The translations under genes were made by a program, and so were the position numbers. Below, piece after piece: positions 17,417-25,607 of a DNA stretch of 64,000 nt (its first letter is position 1; the number at the start of each line of letters is the position of its first letter). This stretch comes from Ovoidimarina sp038744785 (GTDB lineage Bacteria > Pseudomonadota > Alphaproteobacteria > Rhodobacterales > Rhodobacteraceae): positions 124,001 through 188,000 of the forward strand of contig JBCDLX010000004.1 in NCBI GenBank assembly GCA_038744785.1. The letters run 5' to 3'. The notes under the pieces were generated by a model. It worked only from the letters and a program-made list of their open reading frames with translations. It was not told the origin of the DNA and did not search any database.

Positions 17417-18568
17417 TCAGAACGCCTCAAAAATCGTCAGTTCGGCCGAACCAAAAAACGTCTCTTCGTCCTGACCTTCGGTCGCATCCGCTGATCCGGT
17501 CAACGCATAGGCCCAGCCTGTTCCGGTGTCGCGGTCGCACCAGACACCGCCAGTGAACCCCAATGCATGCCCGGCATGTCCCGTCAGGTACCCGGGGATA
17601 CGGTCGTGGCTTTGGTAGGTCGTAAGGCTAAGCCCCATGTTCGGAAAAAGCCCGTCCGACCAGGCGCCGTTCGTACCATCGTAGGTCCACACCGCCGTTC
17701 GGCAGAGCTGGGATTCTGGGCTGTCGTCACCGATGGCGGCAGCAAAGCGCGCCATTTCCGGCAGTGTCAGCCGCAATCCGGCATGGGGCGAAAACAAATG
17801 CGTATCGCGACCCAGCCTGTAGGTTCCAAGGCCAAGACCGCGATCTCCGCGCCACATCAGATTGGCGGTCCAATCACCGTCCGGTCCATCGGCCTCGAGC
17901 GTGTAGGTGTCGCCGTGCCGCTGGTACATCGGCAGCCTTTGCCGATCGTCAACGCCGGCCCAGTTGAAACCGCCGCCAAGCCCAAGCGGGCCCAGAACGG
18001 AAGCCTGGATCACGGTGTCAAACCTGTCCCCGCTGATCGCTTCGATCACGGCACCGGCAAGGACGTAATTGAGGTTGGCGTAAAAGAAGTCCCCGACAGG
18101 TCCCGGCCGCATCGCTGCGCCCGCGCGGGACAAAAAACCCGGTAACGTTTCGGGAGGATCGGTAAAGTACCCCAGATGATCACGCAATCCAGAGGTATGG
18201 CTCAGAAGCGCGATAAGGCTGATCGGGGGCGTGCCAAGCCACTTGGGATAACCGACGGGTCCAAGGATCTCATGCACCCTGTCGTCAAGCGATGCCTGTC
18301 CGGTTGTGACGAGGGCTGCCAAGGCCCGCGCTGTTGCGGCCTTTGAGATTGACGCGACGCGCAGGCGCGCGCCGAGAGCCGGCGATAGATCGCCTGGCAC
18401 ATCCCCAGGGCGCATGGCGCCAGTCAGTATTGCGTCCTTGGATCCGTCACGGCATTTGCACGCGGCGCCAGCGGCAAGATACCGCCCGTCCCGCGTGATA
18501 CGTTTCAGGTGGTCCTTTAGATCGGTCGAAATCGCGGCGCCGCCGATGGATCGGACGTGTTGCGCCAT
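17417..18568 (-). CDS. Class C beta-lactamase-fold serine hydrolase
   Basis: This 383-residue protein has the beta-lactamase/transpeptidase-like fold. The SxxK nucleophile motif is SISK (Ser73, Lys76), followed by HTSGL (124-128) and the YxN motif YAN (163-165). No signal peptide is visible, so it is probably cytoplasmic, which argues against a true beta-lactamase. Its place beside the oligopeptide transporter suggests a peptidase or esterase acting on imported peptides (D-aminopeptidase-like), but substrate is not predictable. It lies one base after the DUF2165 gene stop, so the two are likely co-transcribed. Confidence 0.85.
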   Translation of the reverse strand: MAQHVRSIGGAAISTDLKDHLKRITRDGRYLAAGAACKCRDGSKDAILTGAMRPGDVPGDLSPALGARLRVASISKAATARALAALVTTGQASLDDRVHEILGPVGYPKWLGTPPISLIALLSHTSGLRDHLGYFTDPPETLPGFLSRAGAAMRPGPVGDFFYANLNYVLAGAVIEAISGDRFDTVIQASVLGPLGLGGGFNWAGVDDRQRLPMYQRHGDTYTLEADGPDGDWTANLMWRGDRGLGLGTYRLGRDTHLFSPHAGLRLTLPEMARFAAAIGDDSPESQLCRTAVWTYDGTNGAWSDGLFPNMGLSLTTYQSHDRIPGYLTGHAGHALGFTGGVWCDRDTGTGWAYALTGSADATEGQDEETFFGSAELTIFEAF

Positions 18569-18569
18569 C

Positions 18570-19058
18570 TCAGGCGACGGCCACCAGGATCAGTGTCAGC
18601 AGGCCCCAAAGAAGAAGAAAGTAGTGGGTCGTCTGCGAAGAATGATGGCAATACCAGTAGCAGAAATAGTTCCCGCCCGCGATGAACCCTGCCCAGATCG
18701 CGACAAACCAAACGAGCGACAGGGCGGCGGCGGCCTTGGCAATCTCGGCTGCGACCGCACCTCCTGCCGAAAGCAAAAGCAGCAGAGCTGAAATCCAAAG
18801 CGCAGCCGCCGCAAGCGTTTCCGCGGTGACAACCGCCCGGAATGCCAGTTTGTGGATCCGCGGTTCGGTGACCCGGCGGTGGGCCACTTGCACGTAGTCT
18901 TCGGGCCAGTCGCGTTCCATAAGGTCTAGGCGCATGACCATCGCGATCGCATCCAAATTAAGGTCCGGGTGCTGCCAATTGTCGCGAACCGCCACAGTCA
19001 TCCAAACCGCCACGCAAGCCAAGGCTACGGCCTGGACGACCAGCATAACCACTTCCAT
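18570..19058 (-). CDS. DUF2165-type small integral membrane protein
   Basis: This 162-residue membrane protein has about four hydrophobic helices (approximately 3-20, 73-100, 105-128 and 143-162). A loop holds N-W-Q and the D-L-x-x-R-D-W-P segment, and a His/Tyr/Trp-rich patch (NYFCYWYCHHSS) comes before the last helix. It resembles the DUF2165 family of predicted small integral membrane proteins, whose function is unknown. It is next to a serine hydrolase gene on the same strand and divergent from the carnitine operon. Confidence 0.7.
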   Translation of the reverse strand: MEVVMLVVQAVALACVAVWMTVAVRDNWQHPDLNLDAIAMVMRLDLMERDWPEDYVQVAHRRVTEPRIHKLAFRAVVTAETLAAAALWISALLLLLSAGGAVAAEIAKAAAALSLVWFVAIWAGFIAGGNYFCYWYCHHSSQTTHYFLLLWGLLTLILVAVA

Positions 19059-19216
19059 GCCAAACCTTTCGCACTGAACGCCGCGACCATAGCGCGCGCA
19101 GCGCGTCCTGCAACCCAGCGGGATCGTGTCGCAAACAGCCCGAAGCCGACCGTTTCAGACAAGACCAGCGCGGGGTCAGCGCGCGATGCGTTCAGAAACC
19201 AGATCTGGAGAGGCCC

Positions 19217-20125
19217 ATGCCGCTGCAACACAATACCGAGGTCTTCATCACCTGTGCCGTCACAGGTTCGGGTGCGACGCAGGACCGAAGCCCTCATGTA
19301 CCACGGTCCCCAAAGGCGATTGCCGAAAGCGCAATTGCAGCTGCAAAGGCTGGCGCGGCGATTGTCCATTGCCACGTACGCGACCCTGAAACCGGTGCGC
19401 CTGCACGTGATCCGAAGCTCTACCGAGAGGTGACGGAACGGATTCGCGATGCCAATACAGATTTGGTTTTGAATCTGACCTCTGGAATGGGAGGCGACAT
19501 GGTGTTCGGGCCTCCGGACGCGCCACTGCCACTGGGAAAAGGCACCGATATGATCGGCGCCGAGGAACGCGTGGCCCACGTGGCAGAGTGTCGGCCTGAG
19601 ATTTGCACGCTCGACTGCGGAACGATGAATTTCGCCGAGGCCGACTACGTGATGACCAACACGCCCGGCATGCTGCGTGCCATGGGACGCATGATGACCG
19701 AGATCGGTGTGACGCCCGAGATCGAGGCCTTTGACACCGGACATCTGTGGCTGGCCAAGGCGCTGGTGGACGAAGGCATCTTGTCATCGCCCGCGCTTGT
19801 TCAGCTGTGCATGGGTGTGCCGTGGGGTGCACCGGACGACCTTAACACCTTTCTCGCGATGGTGAACGCGGTGCCGCCCGAGTGGACGTGGTCGGCTTTC
19901 TCGCTTGGCCGCCATCAGATGCCCTATGTTGCAGCCGCCGTGTTGGCTGGCGGTAACGTGCGGGTCGGGCTTGAGGACAACCTTTGGCTTGGCAAGGGCC
20001 GGCTTGCCACGAATGAGGAACTTGTGGCGCGCGCACGCGGGATTATCGAAAGTCTTGGGGCGACAGTTGTGGGCCCAGATGCAGTGCGACAGAAGCTAAA
20101 ATTGACCAAGAGGGCCCCGGTATGA
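19217..20125 (+). CDS. BKACE (DUF849) 3-keto acid cleavage enzyme, probably dehydrocarnitine-specific
   Basis: This 302-residue member of the beta-keto acid cleavage enzyme family condenses a 3-keto acid with acetyl-CoA and cleaves it. The metal-binding HxH is at His51 and His53 (VHCHVRDP). A GGAGAG ribosome site precedes the ATG. The next genes encode an SDR and a carnitine 3-dehydrogenase-thioesterase fusion, so the likely substrate is 3-dehydrocarnitine, giving betainyl-CoA and acetoacetate. This gene set is known from carnitine degradation in rhizobia. Substrate is inferred from context. Confidence 0.88.
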   Translation: MPLQHNTEVFITCAVTGSGATQDRSPHVPRSPKAIAESAIAAAKAGAAIVHCHVRDPETGAPARDPKLYREVTERIRDANTDLVLNLTSGMGGDMVFGPPDAPLPLGKGTDMIGAEERVAHVAECRPEICTLDCGTMNFAEADYVMTNTPGMLRAMGRMMTEIGVTPEIEAFDTGHLWLAKALVDEGILSSPALVQLCMGVPWGAPDDLNTFLAMVNAVPPEWTWSAFSLGRHQMPYVAAAVLAGGNVRVGLEDNLWLGKGRLATNEELVARARGIIESLGATVVGPDAVRQKLKLTKRAPV

Positions 20126-20186
20126 GGACACCGAAGCGCTTGTACGGGCGGATGCAAAAACCTCTCGAAACGTCTGCTCTGCGCTG

Positions 20187-20954
20187 ATGGGCCGTTTCGC
20201 AGGAAAGCGTGTTTTTGTGACGGCGGGCGCCGCCGGGATTGGTTTGGCGATGGCCAAGGCTTTCAGAGCCGAAGGGGCAGAGGTTGCTGTGTCCGATCTC
20301 GATGCCAGTGCCATAGCGGCCTTGCCAGACGGCATCATCGGTCACGTGGCTGACGTCACCTCTGAAGCAGAGATGGCTGCCGTTTTTGGAGCACTCGATG
20401 CCCGATGGGGCGGTGTCGACATAGTCTGCGCCAATGCGGGCACGGGTGGCCCCGCGGGCGGGATCGAGGCGCTGGACTTCGGGGAATGGCGGTCTTGCGT
20501 GTCGGCCAACCTCGACGGCGCGTTTCTGACATGTCGCTGGGCTGCGGGGCATATGGCGCGCCAAGCGTCCGGGGTCATCCTTCTGACCTCTTCGACGGCG
20601 GGGCTTTTCGGCTATCCTTTGCGCAGCCCTTACGCCGCTGCAAAATGGGGCATCGTGGGGTTGATGAAGACGCTTGCGATGGAGCTTGGACCAAATGGCG
20701 TCCGCGTGAACGCGCTTTGCCCGGGATCGGTCGAAGGCGTGCGCATGGACCGGGTCCTTGCGAACGAGGCACGCGCACGCGGACAGAGCGTGGGCCAGAT
20801 TAGGGAGAGCTACGTGAAAGGGGTTTCCATGAAGACATGGGTAACAGCGGATGAGGTGGCGGAGGCTGCACTTTTTCTCGCCTCTGACCACGCAGCGAAG
20901 GTTTCTGGCCTGGCACTTCCCGTTGACGGCCATACCGAGACGTTGGCGCCATGA
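20187..20954 (+). CDS. SDR family dehydrogenase, candidate D-carnitine dehydrogenase
   Basis: This is a classical short-chain dehydrogenase of 255 residues. The NAD-binding TAGAAGIG motif is near residues 11-18, NAG appears at about 84-86, catalytic Ser in LLTSST, and YAAAK at about 150-154. It lies between the BKACE and carnitine 3-dehydrogenase genes and overlaps the latter (ATGA). In related carnitine clusters an SDR of this position oxidises the D-isomer of carnitine to 3-dehydrocarnitine. That exact activity is an inference here. Confidence 0.8.
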   Translation: MGRFAGKRVFVTAGAAGIGLAMAKAFRAEGAEVAVSDLDASAIAALPDGIIGHVADVTSEAEMAAVFGALDARWGGVDIVCANAGTGGPAGGIEALDFGEWRSCVSANLDGAFLTCRWAAGHMARQASGVILLTSSTAGLFGYPLRSPYAAAKWGIVGLMKTLAMELGPNGVRVNALCPGSVEGVRMDRVLANEARARGQSVGQIRESYVKGVSMKTWVTADEVAEAALFLASDHAAKVSGLALPVDGHTETLAP

Positions 20955-22354
20955 CCGGGAAGGCGGCTATCGTAGGCGGCGGTGTCATCGGCGCCGGATG
21001 GGCGGCCCGGTTTCTGTTGAACGGCTGGGATGTCGCGGTCGCCGATCCCGATCCCGAAGCCCCGCGCAAGATCGGCGAGGTGCTGGACGGGGCGCGGCGG
21101 GCCCTGCCGATGCTTTATGACCGTTCGTTACCGGGTGAAGGAAACCTGACGGTCAGCGACGATCTTGAAGCTGCGGTTCGGGATGCGGATTGGATCCAGG
21201 AAAGTGTGCCCGAGCGATTGGAGATCAAGCACGCGGTGCGCGACCGGATCGAGGCGGCGGCAAGCCCGGATGCGCTGATTGCGTCGTCCACATCGGGTTT
21301 TAAGCCATCTGAACTGCGACAGGGTGCGGCGCGGCCAGACCGCATCCTCGTCGCGCATCCGTTCCAGCCAGTCTATCTGCTGCCATTGGTGGAGCTGGTG
21401 GGTGACGGCCCGAACGATCCGGCCTGTGTACGGGCCGCCACGGTGCTGGATGGCATCGGGATGTACCCTCTGACTGTCCGTGGCGAGATCGATGCCCATA
21501 TCGCCGACCGGCTTCTGGAGGCCGTTTGGCGAGAGGCCCTGTGGCTCGTCAAAGACGATATAGCCACGACCGAAGAAATCGACGAGGCAATCCGCATGGG
21601 TTTCGGTTTGCGGTGGGCACAGATGGGACTGTTCGAAACCTACCGGATCGGCGGAGGTGAGGCCGGGATGGCGCACTTTCTCGCGCAGTTCGGCCCGGCG
21701 CTGAAATGGCCCTGGACGAAGCTTATGGATGTCCCCGAACTCGATGAAGCGTTGGTTGCCAAGATTGCTGCGCAATCGGACACGCAGGCGGCGGGGCTGG
21801 GGCTTCGCGATCTTGAACGTCTGCGCGACAACAACCTTGTCGCGATCCTGCGCGCGCTGAAGGCCGAAGGTGCGGCGGCGGGCCGGGTAATGGCGGCGCA
21901 TGACGCCCGGTTGTCGCGGCCCCTGGCGGATGGGCCGCCCATGGTAACCGTGTCGCGCGTCGTGCCTTCGGATTGGACCGACTACAACGGACATATGAAC
22001 GAAAGCCGCTACGGTCAGGTGTTCTCGGACGCTGCCGACGCGGTGATGGTCCATGTCGGTGCGGACGCGGATTATGTCGCCACTGGGAAAAGCTACTTCA
22101 CCGTGGAAACGTCGGTTCGATACCTGGAAGAAACCCATGCGGGCGAAGCGATCTTCGTCGAAACCCGTGTTCTTGTGGGGCAGGGCAAGAAGCTGAAGCT
22201 GGGCCATGCCATGAAGCGCGCGTCTGACGCGACAGTGCTTGCGACCTGCGATCAGTTTTTGCTGCATGTGAGCCTTGAAACACGGTCATCTTGTCCGCCT
22301 GACCCGGAAGTCGAGGCGGCGGTGGAGCGGCTGGCCGCGTGCCACGCTGACTAG
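20951..22354 (+). CDS. lcdH: Carnitine 3-dehydrogenase fused to betainyl-CoA thioesterase
   Basis: This is a bifunctional 467-residue protein. The N-terminal ~315 residues are a 3-hydroxyacyl-CoA dehydrogenase-like enzyme with the Rossmann motif GGGVIGAGWA near residues 8-17. The C-terminal ~140 residues form a hot-dog thioesterase whose DWTDYNGHMNESRY block is typical of the 4HBT active site. This fusion is described for L-carnitine dehydrogenase of rhizobia: NAD-dependent oxidation of L-carnitine, and release of glycine betaine from betainyl-CoA. It closes the three-gene operon; an imperfect hairpin follows at 22376-22404. Confidence 0.93.
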   Translation: MTGKAAIVGGGVIGAGWAARFLLNGWDVAVADPDPEAPRKIGEVLDGARRALPMLYDRSLPGEGNLTVSDDLEAAVRDADWIQESVPERLEIKHAVRDRIEAAASPDALIASSTSGFKPSELRQGAARPDRILVAHPFQPVYLLPLVELVGDGPNDPACVRAATVLDGIGMYPLTVRGEIDAHIADRLLEAVWREALWLVKDDIATTEEIDEAIRMGFGLRWAQMGLFETYRIGGGEAGMAHFLAQFGPALKWPWTKLMDVPELDEALVAKIAAQSDTQAAGLGLRDLERLRDNNLVAILRALKAEGAAAGRVMAAHDARLSRPLADGPPMVTVSRVVPSDWTDYNGHMNESRYGQVFSDAADAVMVHVGADADYVATGKSYFTVETSVRYLEETHAGEAIFVETRVLVGQGKKLKLGHAMKRASDATVLATCDQFLLHVSLETRSSCPPDPEVEAAVERLAACHAD

Positions 22355-22375
22355 GCGTCGCGCTGGTTTTGGTCG

Positions 22376-22404
22376 GCAAACGGGGGCGACGCGCCCCGGT
22401 TTGC
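22376..22404. terminator. Hairpin between convergent lcdH and arsJ
   Basis: GCAAACGGGG and CCCCGGTTTGC pair around a short loop with one internal mismatch, in the 80-base gap between two converging genes. No T-run follows immediately, so termination strength is uncertain; it could serve both strands. Confidence 0.5.
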
Positions 22405-22432
22405 TCCCATGAGTATTTTTGCCAGGATGAAG
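22405..22432. repeat. Possible Rhodobacteraceae intergenic element (GAGTATTTTTGCCAGGATGAAG)
   Basis: An AT-rich stretch, CCCATGAGTATTTTTG followed by CCAGGATGAAGG, stands out against the GC-rich background just after the hairpin. From memory, near-identical strings recur downstream of genes in many Rhodobacteraceae genomes. Only one copy was noticed in this window, so the repeat status rests on recollection. Confidence 0.35.
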
Positions 22433-22434
22433 GA

Positions 22435-23706
22435 TCAGGCCGGCGCTGCGGATGTCCGCGGGGCGCGCAAGCCACCTGCCGCCAGTCGAGAGACCACGAC
22501 AAAGACCGCTGCCGTGGCAAGACAAAGGGGCAGGCCGCCGAGTTGGTAGCTCGCGCCCGACAACACCGTGCCGATCAATCGGCCCGCGGCATTGGCCATG
22601 TAATAGAACCCCACGTCCATCGTCACCCGGCGTTCGTCGGTGAAGGCGAGGATCAGAAAGGAATGCAGCGACGAATTGACCGCAAAGAGAAACCCAAAGA
22701 CCAGAAGCCCTAAGACAACGGTTGCGGTCAGCAACGGGGCAGGATCGCCGGCCCACCAGACGAGCGCGGCAAGAAGCGCCGGGACGACGGCCAGGGCAGA
22801 GATCCAAGCGCGGGCTGCTGCAATCAGGCGGGTTCCGTCCTGCGTTCGGCTTTTCAGAATGCGGGGTGCCATTGCTTGGACGGCGCCATAGAGGATCACC
22901 CAAACGGCCATAAATGTGCCGATCGTGAAGAAGGCGGCGCGATTGCCCTCAGGTGTGCCGTCCGAGAGAACCGCGTAGAAGTAGATCGGAATGCCCACGA
23001 CGAACCACACGTCGCGCGCACCGAATAGGAATACGCGGGCAGCCGACAGCCAATTGACGTTCGGGTGTTTCGAGAAGACCTCGCGAAACTTGGCGTCCTT
23101 GCGCCCCGCCGGTAGCCCCGGCGGCATGCGCAGCAGGACCAGGGCCAGAATGATCGCAAGGATCGCCGCCATGGCAAGGACCGAGTTTGTGAAGCCAAAG
23201 AGACCAAGCGATGCCGCGCCCAAAAGAAAGCCCAGACCTTTCACGGCGTTCTTTGACCCCGTGAGGATCGCGACCCAGCGAAAGAGGCCGTCATCGCCAG
23301 TCGGCGCCAGTAGCTTCACGGCGCTTTTTGAGCTCATCTTTGCGAGGTCTTTGGCCACCCCGGACACACCCTGGACGCACATCACAAATGCGACCGAGGC
23401 GGCAATCGTCCACGCCGGATCAAGAAGAGTCAGCGCAAAAAGGGCAACCACCTGAAGCGTGAGTCCCGCGTATAGCGTGGATGTCAGGCCAAAGCGCGCC
23501 GCAAGCCAGCCTGCCGACAGATTGGTGATGACGCCCGCAATCTCATAAAGTACGAAGAGGTAAGCCAGCTGGATCGGCGAAAACCCCAGCGTGTTGAAGT
23601 GCAGAAGCACCAACATACGAAGCGCGCCATCGGTCAGCATGAACGCCCAATAGGCCGCTGTAACGGCGAAGTAGGCGGCGCGGCCGTCTTGCGGCGTTCG
23701 GGTCAT
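22435..23706 (-). CDS. arsJ: ArsJ organoarsenical efflux permease (MFS)
   Basis: This 423-residue major facilitator protein has about eleven to twelve membrane helices. It is assigned as ArsJ, which exports 1-arseno-3-phosphoglycerate, because its start overlaps (ATGA) a dedicated GAPDH gene that in turn overlaps an ArsR-ArsC gene. The opening segment (AYWAFMLTDGALRMLVLLHF) resembles ArsJ proteins. Exported 1-arseno-3-phosphoglycerate breaks down outside the cell, giving net arsenate efflux. Confidence 0.9.
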   Translation of the reverse strand: MTRTPQDGRAAYFAVTAAYWAFMLTDGALRMLVLLHFNTLGFSPIQLAYLFVLYEIAGVITNLSAGWLAARFGLTSTLYAGLTLQVVALFALTLLDPAWTIAASVAFVMCVQGVSGVAKDLAKMSSKSAVKLLAPTGDDGLFRWVAILTGSKNAVKGLGFLLGAASLGLFGFTNSVLAMAAILAIILALVLLRMPPGLPAGRKDAKFREVFSKHPNVNWLSAARVFLFGARDVWFVVGIPIYFYAVLSDGTPEGNRAAFFTIGTFMAVWVILYGAVQAMAPRILKSRTQDGTRLIAAARAWISALAVVPALLAALVWWAGDPAPLLTATVVLGLLVFGFLFAVNSSLHSFLILAFTDERRVTMDVGFYYMANAAGRLIGTVLSGASYQLGGLPLCLATAAVFVVVSRLAAGGLRAPRTSAAPA

Positions 23707-24701
23707 AGGTTTTCGCCGACCATCAGGGCCACATCAACCAGCCGGTGCGCATAGCCCATTTCGTTGTCGTACCAGGCATAGACCTTCACCTGAGTTCCGT
23801 TGACGACCATCGTCGACGGCGCGTCGATGATCGAAGACCGCGTATCGTTGGTGTAGTCGGCGGATACCAGGGGACGTTCTTCGTATCCCAATATGCCGCT
23901 GAGCGGCCCAACTGCGGCGGCTTTGAACAGGCCGTTCACCTCATCCACGGTGGTTGCGCGATCAAGTTCGAACACGCAATCGGTGATCGACGCGTTCAGA
24001 AGCGGGACCCGGACAGCATGCCCGTTCAGCCGGCCCTTCAGTTCGGGGTAGATCAGCGTGATGGCCGTGGCCGATCCGGTGGTCGTTGGGATCATAGAGT
24101 TCAGGGCCGAGCGGGCACGGCGCAGGTCTTTCGCGGGGCGGTCTATGATCGTCTGGGTGTTGGTCACGTCGTGTATTGTTGTGATCGACCCGTGGCGGAT
24201 GCCAATTGCCTCGTGCAGCACTTTCACGACCGGGGCGAGGCAGTTCGTGGTGCAGCTTGCGGCTGTGATAACTTTATGGTTTTCAGGCTGATAGATGTCG
24301 TCGTTCACGCCATAGACGAGGTTCACGGCGCCGCCGTCCTTGACCGGTGCGCTGACGACGACCTTCTTTACGCCAGCGTCAAAGTAGGGGGCGAGCTTCG
24401 CCTCGGTCTTGAAGACGCCGGTGCAGTCGATCACCACATCGACCCCTGACAGGTCCAGATCCTCGATCCGTTTCTCGGAGGTTACCGGCATCCGCGCGCC
24501 ATCGATCGTTATCGCGCTGTCGTCATGCGAGAAAGCTGCAGGCCAGCGCCCGTGGACGGTGTCGAACTCCAAGAGATGGGCGTGCATCGCGGGATCGCCC
24601 ACGGCGTCGTTCAGCCAAAGGGGCGTGATGCCGCGTTCAAGAAGTGGTCGCAGCGCCAGTTTGCCGATGCGTCCCAGGCCGTTCAATGCGTATGTGGTCA
24701 T
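23703..24701 (-). CDS. ArsJ-associated glyceraldehyde-3-phosphate dehydrogenase
   Basis: This 332-residue GAPDH has the nucleotide motif NGLGRIGK and the catalytic Cys150 in ASCTTNC. The block with the active-site histidine reads TIHDVTNTQT, as seen in the arsenic-linked branch rather than the usual housekeeping sequence. With arsenate in place of phosphate it makes 1-arseno-3-phosphoglycerate, the substrate of ArsJ. It overlaps both neighbours by four bases. A glycolytic role is possible but the operon argues for resistance. Confidence 0.93.
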   Translation of the reverse strand: MTTYALNGLGRIGKLALRPLLERGITPLWLNDAVGDPAMHAHLLEFDTVHGRWPAAFSHDDSAITIDGARMPVTSEKRIEDLDLSGVDVVIDCTGVFKTEAKLAPYFDAGVKKVVVSAPVKDGGAVNLVYGVNDDIYQPENHKVITAASCTTNCLAPVVKVLHEAIGIRHGSITTIHDVTNTQTIIDRPAKDLRRARSALNSMIPTTTGSATAITLIYPELKGRLNGHAVRVPLLNASITDCVFELDRATTVDEVNGLFKAAAVGPLSGILGYEERPLVSADYTNDTRSSIIDAPSTMVVNGTQVKVYAWYDNEMGYAHRLVDVALMVGENL

Positions 24702-25543
24702 GCGTCGGCACCGGCGCCGGCGTCCGCGATCGTGTCGATGGCGGCTTGAAGCGACGTGCGGTCAAGCGTGGCAATCGGCAGCGCAGAGAAGCCTATGATC
24801 CGATTGCGCATCATCCCGTAAGCCTGCTGAAAGGCGAGCCTTTTTTGTGCGTCGGTGCCTTCTGCCTTGACGGGATCCGGCATCCCCCAATGGGCGGTCA
24901 TCGGCTGTCCGGCCCAAGGCGGGCATTCCTCGTTCGCGGATCGGTCGCAAACGGTGAACACAAAGTCGAGACGCGGTGCTGCGTCGTCCTGAAACTCCGA
25001 GATGTGCTTTGACCGCAGTTGCGTGATGTCATGCCCTTTTGCCTTCAGCATCTCGACCGCAAACGGGTTCAATTCCGAGTTCGGACGCGTGCCTGCGGAA
25101 TAGGCATCGAACCGGTCGCCAGCCACATCGCTAAGGATGGCCTCGGCAAAGATCGACCGGGCGGAATTGCCCGAGCAGATGAAAAGAACGTTGAACTTTC
25201 GGTGGTCCATAGGGACGGCTCCGTCAGAGGGAAGGGAAAGGGAAGGCGGGCACAGGTCCGGCCGCCCACGGCAACAATCGAGAAAAAGAAAGTCCACAAG
25301 AGCCCGAGCCGTTTCCATCCGAATGCGATAGCGAAGCGACGTGCCCTCGCGGGTTTGCGAGATCAGGTCGCCTTGTGTCAGGGCGGACAAGTAGACCGAC
25401 AAGGTTGACGGCTTGGTGCCCAGAATGACGGCGATTTCACCAGCTGCGAGCGCATCCGGGTAACGCCGCATGAGCAAACGGAACACGGACATGCGCCCGG
25501 CATGACCAAGAAGTGTAAGGCGGTTAAGATTCTCTGATTCCAT
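24698..25543 (-). CDS. ArsR repressor fused to LMW-phosphatase-type arsenate reductase
   Basis: This 281-residue fusion carries an ArsR/SmtB winged helix in about the first 95 residues, then an arsenate reductase/protein tyrosine phosphatase domain from about residue 115. The vicinal Cys90-Cys91 plus Cys98 (LDCCRGRPDLC) resemble the C-terminal As(III) site of AfArsR-type repressors. The reductase has the P-loop CSGNSAR (Cys123 to Arg129) and two further cysteines at 199 and 207, as in thioredoxin-coupled ArsC. It leads the operon and probably represses it through the palindrome at 25544-25563. Sensor and enzyme in one chain would link repression and reduction. Confidence 0.9.
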   Translation of the reverse strand: MESENLNRLTLLGHAGRMSVFRLLMRRYPDALAAGEIAVILGTKPSTLSVYLSALTQGDLISQTREGTSLRYRIRMETARALVDFLFLDCCRGRPDLCPPSLSLPSDGAVPMDHRKFNVLFICSGNSARSIFAEAILSDVAGDRFDAYSAGTRPNSELNPFAVEMLKAKGHDITQLRSKHISEFQDDAAPRLDFVFTVCDRSANEECPPWAGQPMTAHWGMPDPVKAEGTDAQKRLAFQQAYGMMRNRIIGFSALPIATLDRTSLQAAIDTIADAGAGADA

Positions 25544-25563
25544 ATTTCATGGATATGTGAAAT
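25544..25563 (-). promoter_or_regulatory. Candidate ArsR operator abutting the arsR-arsC start codon
   Basis: ATTTCA-N8-TGAAAT is a perfect interrupted palindrome ending on the base next to the arsR-arsC ATG. Its AT-rich symmetric form fits ArsR-family operators. No Shine-Dalgarno sequence lies in its place, so the transcript may be leaderless or poorly initiated, with the repressor covering the start region. Confidence 0.7.
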
Positions 25564-25607
25564 ACTTTCGCCAATCCAGTCGGAAACGATCCTGGATCAC
25601 ATTGTTC

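Noticed and set aside
21128..22267. 379-residue minus-strand ORF inside the carnitine dehydrogenase fusion
   Set aside because: Shadow frame; the plus-strand Rossmann and hot-dog motifs define the gene.
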